From Trebonia kvetii (lineage in GTDB: Bacteria; Actinomycetota; Actinomycetes; Streptosporangiales; Streptosporangiaceae), in the NCBI RefSeq assembly GCF_007827045.1, contig NZ_RPFW01000002.1, positions 186,001 to 250,000 on the forward strand: a stretch of DNA of 64,000 nucleotides, in the 5' to 3' direction. The notes beneath the pieces are model-generated. The model searched no databases, was not told the DNA's origin, and saw nothing but the letters and a program-made list of their open reading frames with translations. Numbering within the stretch: the stretch's first letter is position 1; every line of letters begins with the position of its first letter. Positions 43,284-51,664 of this stretch are shown here, in pieces. The position numbers were made by a program, and so were the translations under genes.

Positions 43284-43330
43284 GTTGATCTAGCGCATGC
43301 TCAGTTCGGCAGCCGTCCCTGTCGGGGACG
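43259..43330 (-). promoter_or_regulatory. Tryptophan attenuator with alternative hairpins
   Basis: Four segments on the minus strand: 1 CGTCCC (43330-43325), 2 GGGACG extending to GGACGGC (43319-43312), 3 GCCGTCC (43282-43276), 4 GGACGGC (43265-43259). Pairing 1:2 leaves 3:4, the terminator. If a ribosome stalls at the Trp codons just before segment 1 (43331-43336), segment 2 is free to pair with 3 (7 bp), which prevents the terminator. Confidence 0.82.
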
Positions 43331-43360
43331 CCACCAGCCCTGGAGCACATACGCGCGCAT
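43301..43360 (-). CDS. Leader peptide of the trpS attenuator
   Basis: 19-residue peptide MRAYVLQGWWRPRQGRLPN, with tandem Trp codons at 43336-43331 and stop TGA at 43303-43301. A minus-strand TACCAT ends 6 bases before its ATG, so it is probably translated from a leaderless transcript. Two adjacent codons of a rare residue next to competing hairpins are the hallmark of a ribosome-mediated attenuator that senses charged tRNA-Trp. Confidence 0.85.
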   Translation of the reverse strand: MRAYVLQGWWRPRQGRLPN

Positions 43361-43366
43361 GCTTTC

Positions 43367-43372
43367 ATGGTA
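43367..43372 (-). promoter_or_regulatory. Predicted -10 (TACCAT) of the trpS leader
   Basis: Minus-strand TACCAT, 6 bases before the leader-peptide ATG at 43360. No clear -35. Confidence 0.45.
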
Positions 43373-43556
43373 GCGCGCAGGCCCATGGGTGGCCGCCATC
43401 GACCAGAATGTGTCTTACAGTGATCATTTGTGCGTGTACAGTTATCACTTCGCATCATGCAGCGTTCGACAGTTCGAGATGAAGGGGTATGACCCGGATG
43501 CGCGGCCCAGGGCGGGCGCCAAGCGTGTCCGGCGTCGAGCGGAAGGTCACGGGAAG

Positions 43557-44750
43557 ATGAACCAAGACGTGAGTTCGGAGCGACAGATACCGCGATCTGC
43601 TCTGCTGACCGTCAACCGTGCCCTGTCAGCCATCCACTCCGCGGTCGGGTTGCGCCCCACGCTCGAGGCGATCGCGGCCGGCGTGACCGTGTCGACGCCG
43701 TACCAGGACGTCGCCGTCACCGTCGCCGAGGAGCCGAACGCGGCTGAGCTGCGTGTCATCGCCGTCATCGGTCCGCCAGACGCTGTGGGGCTGCTGCTCA
43801 ACACGACGTCTCAACGCACGGCGCTGGTGAAGCACCTAGCCGGTGGGGAGGCCTGGGGATCGCTGCGATTCCTGCCACATGTTGAGACCATCGACGGCAT
43901 CATCACCTATAGGCCCGAATACCAGCCGCTCGCCGGCCCGGACGCCTGGCAGCCTGAGTATGAGCTGGCAGCGCCGTTGTACGCGCCGGACGGCGAGCTG
44001 ATCGGTATGTTGTCGATGGACCGCCCGAGGGACGGGCGCATCCCGCCGGCCTGGGTCAACGACGTGCTGGAGCTGTTCGCCGAGCAGGCCGCGATCGCGA
44101 TACTCAACGCCCGCCGGCACGAGCAGGCACTGCGGGCAATGCAGACGCTGGAACGTGAGAAGGCCGAACTGCACTGGGCATTCGCGCAGCAGCGCGCCCG
44201 CGAGACGCACCTGCGTCACGAGGCCCGACGCGACCCGCTGACGGGCCTGGCGAACCGGGTCCAGCTCCAGGAGCGACTCCAGGAGCTGCTGGCCGCGCAG
44301 ACACCGGTGACGGTGCTTTTCTGCGACCTCGACCACTTCAAGGAGATCAACGATACGTACGGGCACGCCATCGGTGACGAGGTGCTTAAGGTGACTGGCC
44401 GGCGTCTGGCTCAGCACTTTGCTGACGCCGAAGTGGTGGCCCGGATCGGCGGCGACGAATTCGTGGTGGTGCTCAGCGGGGCGGACCAGGCAGACACGGA
44501 ACTGCTGCTCGAGCGCGTCGATGAGGCATTCGCCGGCGAGCCCGTGCATGCCGGAGGGCTCTCGCTTGAGGTGACTTCCTCCGTGGGCCTGGTTCGCGAG
44601 CCGGACCGGCCGGAGCGCCGGCTCGCGCCGGGGCGGCGGGTCGAGGAGCTGCTCAGCCGCGCGGACCGGGAAATGTACGCGCACAAGCGCTCGCGGGCCG
44701 CGATGGACCGGCTGCTGACGCGTATGGAGACACAGAAGCCGACCGGGTAG
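43557..44750 (+). CDS. GAF-GGDEF diguanylate cyclase
   Basis: 397 aa from ATG 43557 (an in-frame ATG at 43479 would add 26 residues). Residues about 15-180 form a GAF-like sensor (AIAAGVTVSTPYQDVAVTVAEE...YELAAPLYAPDGELIGMLSMDRPRDG...VLELFAEQAAIAILNARRHEQ), then a coiled coil (ALRAMQTLEREKAELHWAFAQQRARETHLRHEARRD). The GGDEF domain (residues about 225-390) has DPLTGLANR, FCDLDHFKEINDTYGHAIGDEVL and an intact RIGGDEF active loop. No RxxD inhibitory site precedes GGDEF. It should make cyclic di-GMP in response to a small ligand or redox/light cue. No EAL domain is present. Confidence 0.9.
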   Translation: MNQDVSSERQIPRSALLTVNRALSAIHSAVGLRPTLEAIAAGVTVSTPYQDVAVTVAEEPNAAELRVIAVIGPPDAVGLLLNTTSQRTALVKHLAGGEAWGSLRFLPHVETIDGIITYRPEYQPLAGPDAWQPEYELAAPLYAPDGELIGMLSMDRPRDGRIPPAWVNDVLELFAEQAAIAILNARRHEQALRAMQTLEREKAELHWAFAQQRARETHLRHEARRDPLTGLANRVQLQERLQELLAAQTPVTVLFCDLDHFKEINDTYGHAIGDEVLKVTGRRLAQHFADAEVVARIGGDEFVVVLSGADQADTELLLERVDEAFAGEPVHAGGLSLEVTSSVGLVREPDRPERRLAPGRRVEELLSRADREMYAHKRSRAAMDRLLTRMETQKPTG

Positions 44751-44776
44751 CGCCCGGGCTGTGAAAGGCTGGCGGC

Positions 44777-45784
44777 ATGGAGTACACGCACCTGGGACGC
44801 TCGGGCCTTACCGTCAGCAGGCTCTGCCTCGGCACCATGAACTTCGGTTCGCTGACGCCGCCCGGCGACGCGCACGTGATCATGGACAGGGCGCATGACC
44901 TCGGGATCAACTTCTTCGACACGGCCAACACCTACGGCAGGCGCCAGTCGCCGCCCGGGCAGGTGGCGAACAACGATGAGTCGCACGCCGGATGGACCGA
45001 GGAGATCATCGGCGACTGGTTCGCGCTCGGCGGCGGCCGCCGAGAGAAGACGGTGCTCGCTTCCAAGCTCTACGGCGATATGGGCGACTGGCCGAACGAG
45101 GGCCGGCTCTCCGCCCTGAACATCCGCCGCGCCTGCGACGCGTCGCTGCGCCGGCTGCGGACCGACTACGTCGACCTGTACCAGATGCACCACGTCGACA
45201 GGGACACCCCGTGGGACGAGATCTGGCAGGCGATGGAGGTCCTCACCGCCCAGGGCAAGGTCCTGTACGTGGGCTCGTCGAACTTCGCCGGCTGGCACAT
45301 CGCGCGCGCCTGCGAGACCGCCCGGGCTCGCGGCCTCGTCGGCCTGGTCAGCGAGCAGTCGCTGTACAACCTGGCCACCCGGTGGATCGAACTCGAGGTG
45401 CTGCCCGCGGCCCGCGAGTACGGCGTGGGCGTCATCCCGTGGTCGCCGCTCGAGGGCGGCCTGCTCGGCGGCGTGCTCGCCGCCGAGCGCGAGGGCCGGC
45501 GCCGTCTCGCCGGGCGCGCCAAGACAATCGTCGAGGAGCACAGGGACCGCATCGAGGCCTGGGAGGAGCTGTGCGCCAAGCTCGGCGAGGCGCCCGCGCA
45601 CGTGGCGCTCGCCTGGCTGCTGACCCAGCGGGGCGTGACCGCGCCGATCATCGGCCCTCGCACCCTTGAGCAGCTGGACAGCGCACAGCGCGCGCTTGGC
45701 ATCACCCTCGACGACGCCGTGCTGGCCAGGATCGACGAGATCTTCCCCGGTTATAAGACGGCTCCCGAGCACTACGCCTGGTAG
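44777..45784 (+). CDS. Aldo/keto reductase
   Basis: 335 aa (beta/alpha)8 NADPH-dependent oxidoreductase. The catalytic tetrad is visible as Asp and Tyr in NFFDTANTYG, Lys in LASKLYG and His in DLYQMHHVD. NADPH-binding segments GSSNFAGWHIARA, SEQSLYNL and PIIGPRTLEQLDSA lie in order. It resembles the YajO/Kv-beta-like group acting on aldehydes or sugars. It starts 26 bases after the GGDEF gene and may share its mRNA, though no functional link is evident. Confidence 0.92.
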   Translation: MEYTHLGRSGLTVSRLCLGTMNFGSLTPPGDAHVIMDRAHDLGINFFDTANTYGRRQSPPGQVANNDESHAGWTEEIIGDWFALGGGRREKTVLASKLYGDMGDWPNEGRLSALNIRRACDASLRRLRTDYVDLYQMHHVDRDTPWDEIWQAMEVLTAQGKVLYVGSSNFAGWHIARACETARARGLVGLVSEQSLYNLATRWIELEVLPAAREYGVGVIPWSPLEGGLLGGVLAAEREGRRRLAGRAKTIVEEHRDRIEAWEELCAKLGEAPAHVALAWLLTQRGVTAPIIGPRTLEQLDSAQRALGITLDDAVLARIDEIFPGYKTAPEHYAW

Positions 45785-45891
45785 CGGTTTCTAGCCGGTA
45801 CCCGGCCATCGGGCGGCCGTGGGCCGTGCCGTTAGAATCGGCTGCCTATGCCGAAGACGCGTTGCCTCCCCCCGGCTGCCTGGAACGCGTT

Positions 45892-47064
45892 ATGCGTCCG
45901 GGGACCACGTCAGGAAATGACCCGGCCACCAGGCCGGCGGATCTGTTCAACGACCCGAATCTGGCCGAGCGGTTCGCCGCGGCCCTGGCAGCTGGCGGCG
46001 CGTCTTCCTCGGCACGGCCGCGCCCGCGCGACTGGGCGGAGTACCTCGACGAGTGCGCGGTGCGGATCGGCCGGCCGCTGCTGCATTTCGCGCTCGGGCT
46101 GCCGCAGCCGTCACCGGTCGACAGCGCGAGCGAACTGGACACGGGCGGCGCCTCCAGGGACGGCAACGAGGAAGGCATCGATGTCCCCGAGCAGGTGCGC
46201 GCCCGGTACCGGCGGTGGGCAGCCAAGATGGCGGAACTCAGCCAGGCGCTGCCCATCGCTGAGCGGCTGCTCGCCATCCAGTCGGTGCTATGCGTGGTCG
46301 CTCAGGGAGCGTGGGACGACGACGACCAGGGCTGGTATCTCCTGCTGGCCGGGGCGCTGCGCGGACTGTCCGACAGTGACCTGCCCGTCGAGGCGGAGGC
46401 AGCCGCGGGGAGCCTGGCGGCGGTCGCGCTGAGCATCCTGCGCGCGAGCACGCCCCGCTACTGGCAGACCCGCGAGACGCATGACTACCTCGAGACCTCG
46501 AGGGCCGTCTCCTACCTCCTGCTGGCCGCGGACGAGGACCGGATCGCGGAGTATGCCGGCTGGCTCGGGACCGCGTTCGGCTCCGCCGCGCTGCCCGCCG
46601 TCGTGCTCGATGTGGCCACCGAGGTCATGGACCCGGAGCCGCTCGCGGACGCGATCAGCGGGCTGGCGGAAATTGGCCGCGAGGCGCACGCGCACGGCCC
46701 GCGGCTCCTGCACCTGACAGGCAAATTCGGCAACCCGGTGCTCGCGGCGCTCGAAGGCGTGGGCGCGGTCCAGGACATGGACTTCACCGGTGTCTGGGCC
46801 ACCTCGACCACCGGACCGTGGGCGCTGATCATCTGGCGCAGCCCCGACATGGTGATCGTTGACGGGCGTTCGGCTGTGCCGCTGTGGCAGCACAGGCGGC
46901 TGACGCCACTGCAACGGCCAAAGGCGCTGGCGGGGGGCAAGAACCTGTCCAGCGCGCCGCTGGTGTCACACGGTCCGCAGAACCGCCCCTTCCCCGAGGC
47001 GAGCGCGCTGCTGCACCTGCTGGGGCTGTCCTCGCCGAACCCGCCGGCGGACTGCTCTCCCTAG
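45892..47064 (+). CDS. Conserved hypothetical protein, helical
   Basis: 390 aa from ATG 45892; the frame is open from 45826, but TAGAAT at 45833-45838 looks like a -10, so the start must be downstream. Mostly helical, with RYRRWAAKMAELSQALPIAERLLAIQSVLCVVAQGAWDDDDQGWYLLLAGALRGL and YLETSRAVSYLLLAADEDRIAEYAGWLGTAFGSAALPAVVLDVATEVMDPEPLADAISGLAEIGREAH, no signal peptide or membrane helix. No family or catalytic motif is recognised. It ends 7 bases from the stop of the small convergent gene at 47072. Confidence 0.7.
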   Translation: MRPGTTSGNDPATRPADLFNDPNLAERFAAALAAGGASSSARPRPRDWAEYLDECAVRIGRPLLHFALGLPQPSPVDSASELDTGGASRDGNEEGIDVPEQVRARYRRWAAKMAELSQALPIAERLLAIQSVLCVVAQGAWDDDDQGWYLLLAGALRGLSDSDLPVEAEAAAGSLAAVALSILRASTPRYWQTRETHDYLETSRAVSYLLLAADEDRIAEYAGWLGTAFGSAALPAVVLDVATEVMDPEPLADAISGLAEIGREAHAHGPRLLHLTGKFGNPVLAALEGVGAVQDMDFTGVWATSTTGPWALIIWRSPDMVIVDGRSAVPLWQHRRLTPLQRPKALAGGKNLSSAPLVSHGPQNRPFPEASALLHLLGLSSPNPPADCSP

Positions 47065-47071
47065 CAACGGG

Positions 47072-47284
47072 TTACTCGTCCTCGTCGGACTCCATGACAA
47101 CGCTGACCGAATCGTTGGACAGCAGGAACGAGATGTCCTCGAGCGACTTGGCGATCGAGAACAGCAGATAGGGAACCGCTGCCTGGGCGTCGCCGCTGAG
47201 CATGCCCGCCGCGAGGCGCAGCTGCGGGCTGTAGTCGCCGCCGAGGTCTTCCTGGATCTCGTCAAGCAGGCCGTCGTCGTCCAT
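47072..47284 (-). CDS. Small acidic conserved protein, unknown
   Basis: 70 aa from ATG 47284, preceded by GGGGAGGGGCAGCC, a strong ribosome-binding site. Acidic at both ends (MDDDGLLDEIQEDL ... MESDEDE) with a helical centre LRLAAGMLSGDAQAAVPYLLFSIAKSLEDISFLL. It lies downstream of sigA in the same direction but behind that gene's terminator, so it should have its own promoter. It has the look of a small regulatory or chaperone-like partner; no motif assigns it. Confidence 0.65.
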   Translation of the reverse strand: MDDDGLLDEIQEDLGGDYSPQLRLAAGMLSGDAQAAVPYLLFSIAKSLEDISFLLSNDSVSVVMESDEDE

Positions 47285-47413
47285 GGCTGCCCCTCCCCGC
47301 GTGTGGCGGTGCTTGGTCCTGGCCCGCCCCGTTTCGGGTCGGCTTGGGAATACTAGTCCAGCAAGGCCGTGAGTGCGCGCCGACCTCGCCCCAACCGCAC
47401 ACAGGCATGGAAA

Positions 47414-47462
47414 AGCCGCGTGGCCCTGACCCGGCAGAAGCCTGGGTCAGGGCCACGCGGCT
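47414..47462 (-). terminator. Terminator of sigA, 19-bp perfect stem
   Basis: Arms 47414-47432 and 47444-47462 are perfectly complementary (19 bp) with an 11-base loop. On the minus strand the stem is followed by TTTCC. It lies about 40 bases after the sigA stop. Confidence 0.85.
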
Positions 47463-47501
47463 GTGGCACGCTCCGTCATTAAGGACGGGGTGCGGCCGTG
47501 A

Positions 47502-48881
47502 CTAGGATGCGAAGTCGAGCAGCGGCTGCGCCCGTGACGGGTGCCGCAGCTTCGACAGCGACTGCTTCTCCAGCTGGCGGATCCGCTCCCGGGTCAGCCC
47601 GAGCGCGCGGCCGATCTCGTCGAGAGTGTGCGGGTTGCCGTCGTACAGTCCGAACCGCATCGCCATGATCGTCGCCTCGCGCGGGGTGAGCGCGTCGAGG
47701 GCCGACCGCAGCTGCTCGGCCATAAGCTGCCGGTCCACGAGCTCGGAGGCCTCGGGCGCGTCGACGTCCTCGATGAGGTCGCCGATCGACGTCTCGCCAT
47801 CCTCGCCGATCGTGGAATCGAGGGAGATCGGCTGCCGCGAGGTCCGCAGCAGCTCCTCGATCTGATCCGGGGTCCGGTCCAGCTCGACGGCCAGCTCCTC
47901 AGGCGTGGGCTCACGGCCGAGGCGCTGGTGCATGTCACGCTCGACGCGCGACAGCTTGGACAGCATCTCGAGCACGTGCACGGGCAGCCGGATGGTCCGC
48001 GCGGAGTCTGCGAACCCGCGCTGAATGGCCTGCCTGATCCACCACATCGCGTAGGTGGAGAACTTGTAGCCCTTGGTGTAGTCGAACTTCTCGACGGCAC
48101 GGATCAGGCCCAGGTTCCCCTCCTGCACGACGTCGAGTAGGGAAAGCCCGCGGTCGCTGTACTTCTTCGCGACCGACACCACCAGGCGCAGGTTGGCCTC
48201 GAGCATGTGCGACTTGGCGCGCCGGCCGTCCTCGGCCACCATCTCAAGGTCGTGCCGGAACTCCGGCGACAGGTCAAGATCGGTGTCCAGCTTGTGCTCG
48301 GCGAACAGCCCTGCCTCGATTCGCTTGGCCAGGTCCACTTCCTGCTCGGCGGTGAGCAGGCTAGTCCGGCCGATCGACTTGAGGTAGGTGTGCACCGAGT
48401 CGCCCATGGCGGGCGTCTGGTCGTCCAGGTCCACCGTGTCGGCGAACGCGGCGACGTCTGCCTCGATCGAGGCCGCGTCGTCATCGCCGAAGTCGCCGTT
48501 CGCGTCACCGTCGGCGGCCGTGGTGCTCGCCGCGGCCGCGGCCGGTGCCGCCTCCGTGGTCTTCTTGGCACGCGTCTTGCGTGCGACGGTCTCGGTTGCG
48601 GCGGCCTTGCCGGCCGGCGCCTTCGCGACGGTCGCGGCCTTGGTCCTGCCGCGCGGAGCCGCCTTAAGCTCAGTCTCCTCGTCGGCAAGCCGCACTCCGG
48701 CCTCGCTCAGCTCCCGCAGAATGGACCGGGCCTCACCGGGCGTCAGCCCGGCCTGCTCGAACGCCGTCCGCAGGTCCGAAAGGGACAGGTGGCCCTGGCT
48801 GCGACCACGCTGGATCAGGTCGTCTACGCGAGACGAGCTCGCCTCCTCGTCAGCCGAGGCGGCAGTTGCGATCCGCGGCAT
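47502..48881 (-). CDS. sigA: Principal RNA polymerase sigma factor (HrdB/SigA)
   Basis: 459 aa from ATG 48881, preceded by GGAGGGAGGTGCCTC. An Ala/Lys-rich N-terminus (KAPAGKAAATETVARKTRAKKTTEAAPAAAAA) typical of actinobacterial HrdB is followed by region 1.2 (DSVHTYLKSIGRTSLLTAEQEVDLAKRIEAG), region 2 (LRLVVSVAKKYSDRGLSLLDVVQEGNLGLIRAVEKFDYTKGYKFSTYAMWWIRQAIQRG), region 3 and region 4.2 (TLDEIGRALGLTRERIRQLEKQSLSKLRHP). It recognises housekeeping promoters. A minus-strand GGGAAC-N17-GTT (49036-49011) upstream resembles a stress (ECF/SigR-like) promoter, a known feature of S. coelicolor hrdB. Confidence 0.96.
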   Translation of the reverse strand: MPRIATAASADEEASSSRVDDLIQRGRSQGHLSLSDLRTAFEQAGLTPGEARSILRELSEAGVRLADEETELKAAPRGRTKAATVAKAPAGKAAATETVARKTRAKKTTEAAPAAAAASTTAADGDANGDFGDDDAASIEADVAAFADTVDLDDQTPAMGDSVHTYLKSIGRTSLLTAEQEVDLAKRIEAGLFAEHKLDTDLDLSPEFRHDLEMVAEDGRRAKSHMLEANLRLVVSVAKKYSDRGLSLLDVVQEGNLGLIRAVEKFDYTKGYKFSTYAMWWIRQAIQRGFADSARTIRLPVHVLEMLSKLSRVERDMHQRLGREPTPEELAVELDRTPDQIEELLRTSRQPISLDSTIGEDGETSIGDLIEDVDAPEASELVDRQLMAEQLRSALDALTPREATIMAMRFGLYDGNPHTLDEIGRALGLTRERIRQLEKQSLSKLRHPSRAQPLLDFAS

Positions 48882-49010
48882 GAGGCACCTCCCTCCTTCT
48901 GTGTACGTGCGCATTCCATGCGCCGTTCAACATCAACACGTCTTACGGTCCCCGTTGACAATGAGTAACCCAGCTCCGTATGACCGGCTTTCGCTGGGGG
49001 CACTTTAAAT

Positions 49011-49036
49011 AACGCTCCGCGCCCGGGATTGTTCCC
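49011..49036 (-). promoter_or_regulatory. Possible ECF/SigR-type promoter of sigA
   Basis: Minus-strand GGGAAC (49036-49031) and GTT (49013-49011) are spaced by 17 bases, close to the SigR/SigE pattern GGAAY-N16/18-GTT. It is about 130 bases before the sigA start. The menE stop (49044) lies 8 bases further upstream. Confidence 0.4.
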
Positions 49037-49043
49037 GTTGGCG

Positions 49044-50312
49044 TCACGTTCTTGCCACCTTGAGGCTTGCCAGGTCCGGTTTGCCGCTGGGAAGCACAGG
49101 GATAGCCTCCGTCAGCACGACCTCGCTTGGGCAAGCGTAACGCGGAAGGCGCGCGCTTACATGCATACGCAGCAATTCTAGACCAGGCGGGTCAGCCGGA
49201 TCAGCCGGGACTACCACCGCGGTGACCCGTTCGCCCCACTCCCGGTCTGGCCGTCCGACCACCACGACCTCACGCACCCCGGGACACGTCGAAAGCACCG
49301 CCGACACTTCGCCGGGGACCACCTTGTGACCACCCGTGATGATGACGTCGTCGGCGCGCCCGCGGATCACCACCCGCCCGCCGCCGTCGACGTACCCGAG
49401 GTCGGACGTGACGAACTCACGGCCGCCGTCGGGACCGTGCTCGAAGGCGGCCGCCGTGAGGTCGGGCCGCTCGTGGTAGCGGCTCATGAGCACCGGGCCG
49501 GAGATGCGCAGCCGCCCGTCGCCGCCCTCCCGCACCGCGACGCCGTCCAGCGGGACACCGTCGTAGACGCACCCGCCGCAGGTCTCGCTCATCCCGTACG
49601 TGGTGACGACCGCGATGCCTGCCGCACGGGCCTCCTCGAGTGCGGCGGCGCCCGCCGCGGCGCCGCCCACCAGGACGGAGGAGAATCCGGCGAGCGCCTC
49701 GCGGCCGCCCGGCTCGCCGAGCAGCCGCACCAGCTGCGTCGGGACGATCGACAGGTGTGCGCACCCGGACGCGGCCAGCGCGCCGGCCGACGCGTCCGCG
49801 GCGACCGCCGGCCTGGTACCGCCGACCAGCGAACGGACGAGCACCTGCAGTCCTGCCACGTGCGACACGGGCAGGCAGACCAGCCACTGCTCGCCGGGGC
49901 GCGCGCCCACCCGGGCCAGCGACGCCCGGGCGGAATGCGTGAGCGCCGCCGCGCTCAGCTCGACACCCTTGGGCTCCCCGGTGGATCCCGAGGTGCCGAT
50001 GATGACCGCGGTGTCCGCCGCCACCCCCGATGATCCGGAACGCGTTCGTGCTTCGCCATCAGGCCCGATGACCGCGTCCGGCTGGAAGGCGTCGAGCAGC
50101 TGCGAGATTCTCGCCGCCGGCAGGGCGGCGTCGACGGGCAAGACGGCGGGCCCGCTGCCGTCGAGCGCGCGGGAGAGCGGGTCGATCAGCCGCTCCGCGT
50201 CCGCCACGCCGCGCAGCAGCACGGCGTGCAGCGGCCGCCGCTCGCCGTCGCCCGCTCGCCAGGTAAACCCGGCCCGTGCCGCGAGCCCGGGCAGGCTCGC
50301 GGGTTTGCTCAT
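49044..50312 (-). CDS. menE: o-Succinylbenzoate-CoA ligase MenE
   Basis: 422 aa from ATG 50312 (ATG 50318 also possible). Adenylate-forming enzyme: the P-loop IIGTSGSTGEPKGVELS, TTYGMSETCGGCVYDG (ATP-binding/acid motif), DLGYVDGGGRVVIRGRADDVIITGGHKVVPGEVSAVL (hinge) and the C-terminal catalytic Lys in VLPSGKPDLASL are in order. The TYGMSETCGGCVYDG string is typical of MenE. It makes o-succinylbenzoyl-CoA for menaquinone synthesis in the cytoplasm, using the product of MenC, whose gene is divergent. Confidence 0.9.
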   Translation of the reverse strand: MSKPASLPGLAARAGFTWRAGDGERRPLHAVLLRGVADAERLIDPLSRALDGSGPAVLPVDAALPAARISQLLDAFQPDAVIGPDGEARTRSGSSGVAADTAVIIGTSGSTGEPKGVELSAAALTHSARASLARVGARPGEQWLVCLPVSHVAGLQVLVRSLVGGTRPAVAADASAGALAASGCAHLSIVPTQLVRLLGEPGGREALAGFSSVLVGGAAAGAAALEEARAAGIAVVTTYGMSETCGGCVYDGVPLDGVAVREGGDGRLRISGPVLMSRYHERPDLTAAAFEHGPDGGREFVTSDLGYVDGGGRVVIRGRADDVIITGGHKVVPGEVSAVLSTCPGVREVVVVGRPDREWGERVTAVVVPADPADPPGLELLRMHVSARLPRYACPSEVVLTEAIPVLPSGKPDLASLKVART

Positions 50313-50671
50313 CGTCATCCCGTCCATCACCTCACATGACCGCGCGCGGCCCGCCGGCATTCCCGGTTCCGCCGCTGCGACGCTGACCCCGGTCCGCTAC
50401 CCGCGGCGCCGCCCGTGATTCCCGTCGGCGCGAATTCGCGCAAAACTCCCCGGCAGTGCCCGCAACGGTACGCGCGCGGCGCGCGGCCGCTGCCGCCGCC
50501 CCCACTGCGTCGGCCCCGCTGGCCGCGCCGACGTTCGAGGAGGCGGGCGAGGGGCCGTCACGGTCACGGTCGATAAGGTGAGAGCCCGGACAACGGAAGG
50601 TTGCGAGTGGTGAAGACTCACACCGGCGCCGGCCCGCCTGTGCCGTGCTCCCTGGCCAGGTCTGGCCGCCC
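50313..50671. other. Intergenic region between menE and menC
   Basis: About 360 bases of very GC-rich DNA. A candidate -10 for menC (TAAGGT, 50574-50579) follows a GTCACG direct repeat (about 50557-50568), and a short leader ORF (50607-50675, separate entry) leads into menC. Nothing else is recognised. Confidence 0.4.
50574..50579 (+). promoter_or_regulatory. Predicted -10 (TAAGGT) of the menC transcript
   Basis: TAAGGT in CGATAAGGTGAG lies about 28 bases before the leader ORF with its GGAAGG ribosome-binding site. Confidence 0.4.
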
Positions 50672-50675
50672 GTGA
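50607..50675 (+). CDS. Short leader ORF overlapping the menC start
   Basis: 22 codons from GTG 50607 (GTG 50610 also possible), after GGAAGG at 50595-50600. Its TGA overlaps the proposed menC GTG at 50672 as GTGA, so ribosomes ending here could restart on menC, which itself lacks a good ribosome-binding site. The peptide VVKTHTGAGPPVPCSLARSG has no recognised function; its role may be only coupling. Confidence 0.4.
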   Translation: MVKTHTGAGPPVPCSLARSGRP

Positions 50676-51664
50676 CGACCGACCTGGCGGAGCTGCTTGG
50701 CACGCTGCGGGCGTTCGCCATCCCGATGCGGACCAAGTTCCGCGGCATCACCGTGCGCGAGGGCGCGCTCATTCACGGCCCGGCGGGCTGGGGCGAGTTC
50801 TCGCCGTTCGCCGAGTACGGTCCCGCGGAATCAGCGCGCTGGCTGGCCAGCGCGATCGAGTCGGCGACCGTGCCCTGGCCGGCGCCGCTGCGCGATTCGG
50901 TGCCCGTCAACGTCACGGTGCCCGCCGTCGGCCCGGACCGGGCCTACGAGATCGTCGCCGCGTCCGGCTGCCGCACCGCCAAGGTCAAGGTGGCGGAGCC
51001 GGGCCAGGCCGAGGTCGAGGACGTCGAGCGGGTGGAGGCGGTGCGCGACGCGCTCGACGCAACCGGAGCCGACGGCAGGATCCGCGTGGACGCCAACGGC
51101 GCGTGGAGCGTGGAGCAGGCGGCCCGCGTGCTGCGCGAACTGGACCGCTACGGACTTGAGTACGCGGAGCAGCCCTGCGCCACCCTCGGCGAGCTCGCGT
51201 CGCTTCGTCGGCTTATCGACATTCCGATCGCGGCGGATGAGTCGATACGCAAGGCAGAGGACCCGCTGCGGGTGCGCGCGGCGGGCGCCGCCGACATCGT
51301 CATGGTCAAGGTGCAGCCGCTCGGCGGCGTCCGCGCGGCGCTGCGGGTGGCGGAGGCGTGCGGCCTGCCGGTTGTCGTGTCAAGCGCGGTCGACACCTCG
51401 GTGGGCCTGGCCGCGGGCGTGGCGCTCGCGGCGGCGCTGCCCGGACTGCGCCACGCATGCGGCCTGGCCACCATGTCCCTGCTGACCGGCGACGTCACCG
51501 CGCACCCGCTGCACGAGACCGGCGGCGAACTGCCCGTCCGCCGCCCCGCCGTCGATGAGGACGCCCTCGCCCGCTTCGAGACCGACCCTGAGTCGTGGCG
51601 GCGGCGCGCCCTGGCCGCCGCCCAGTACCTGACCGACGTGCAGGGAACGGAACCCGTCCCGTGA
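50672..51664 (+). CDS. menC: o-Succinylbenzoate synthase MenC
   Basis: 330 aa from GTG 50672; an in-frame GTG at 50645 is an alternative. Enolase-superfamily barrel: N-terminal cap (LRAFAIPMRTKFRGITVREGALIHGPAGWGEFSPFAEYGPAESARWL), first acid-base Lys in AKVKVAEP (KxK), metal ligands Asp in VDANGAW, Glu in YAEQP and Asp in AADESIRK, and second catalytic Lys in MVKVQPLGGV. It dehydrates SHCHC to o-succinylbenzoate in menaquinone synthesis. The TGA stop is inside a copy of the dispersed GATAACAGC repeat; menD follows about 155 bases downstream. Confidence 0.93.
   Translation: MTTDLAELLGTLRAFAIPMRTKFRGITVREGALIHGPAGWGEFSPFAEYGPAESARWLASAIESATVPWPAPLRDSVPVNVTVPAVGPDRAYEIVAASGCRTAKVKVAEPGQAEVEDVERVEAVRDALDATGADGRIRVDANGAWSVEQAARVLRELDRYGLEYAEQPCATLGELASLRRLIDIPIAADESIRKAEDPLRVRAAGAADIVMVKVQPLGGVRAALRVAEACGLPVVVSSAVDTSVGLAAGVALAAALPGLRHACGLATMSLLTGDVTAHPLHETGGELPVRRPAVDEDALARFETDPESWRRRALAAAQYLTDVQGTEPVP

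Noticed and set aside
45848..46432. Alternative frame starting at ATG 45848 close to the TAGAAT promoter
   Set aside because: Arg/Cys/Ser-rich shadow; the frame from 45892 has normal amino-acid composition through to 47064.
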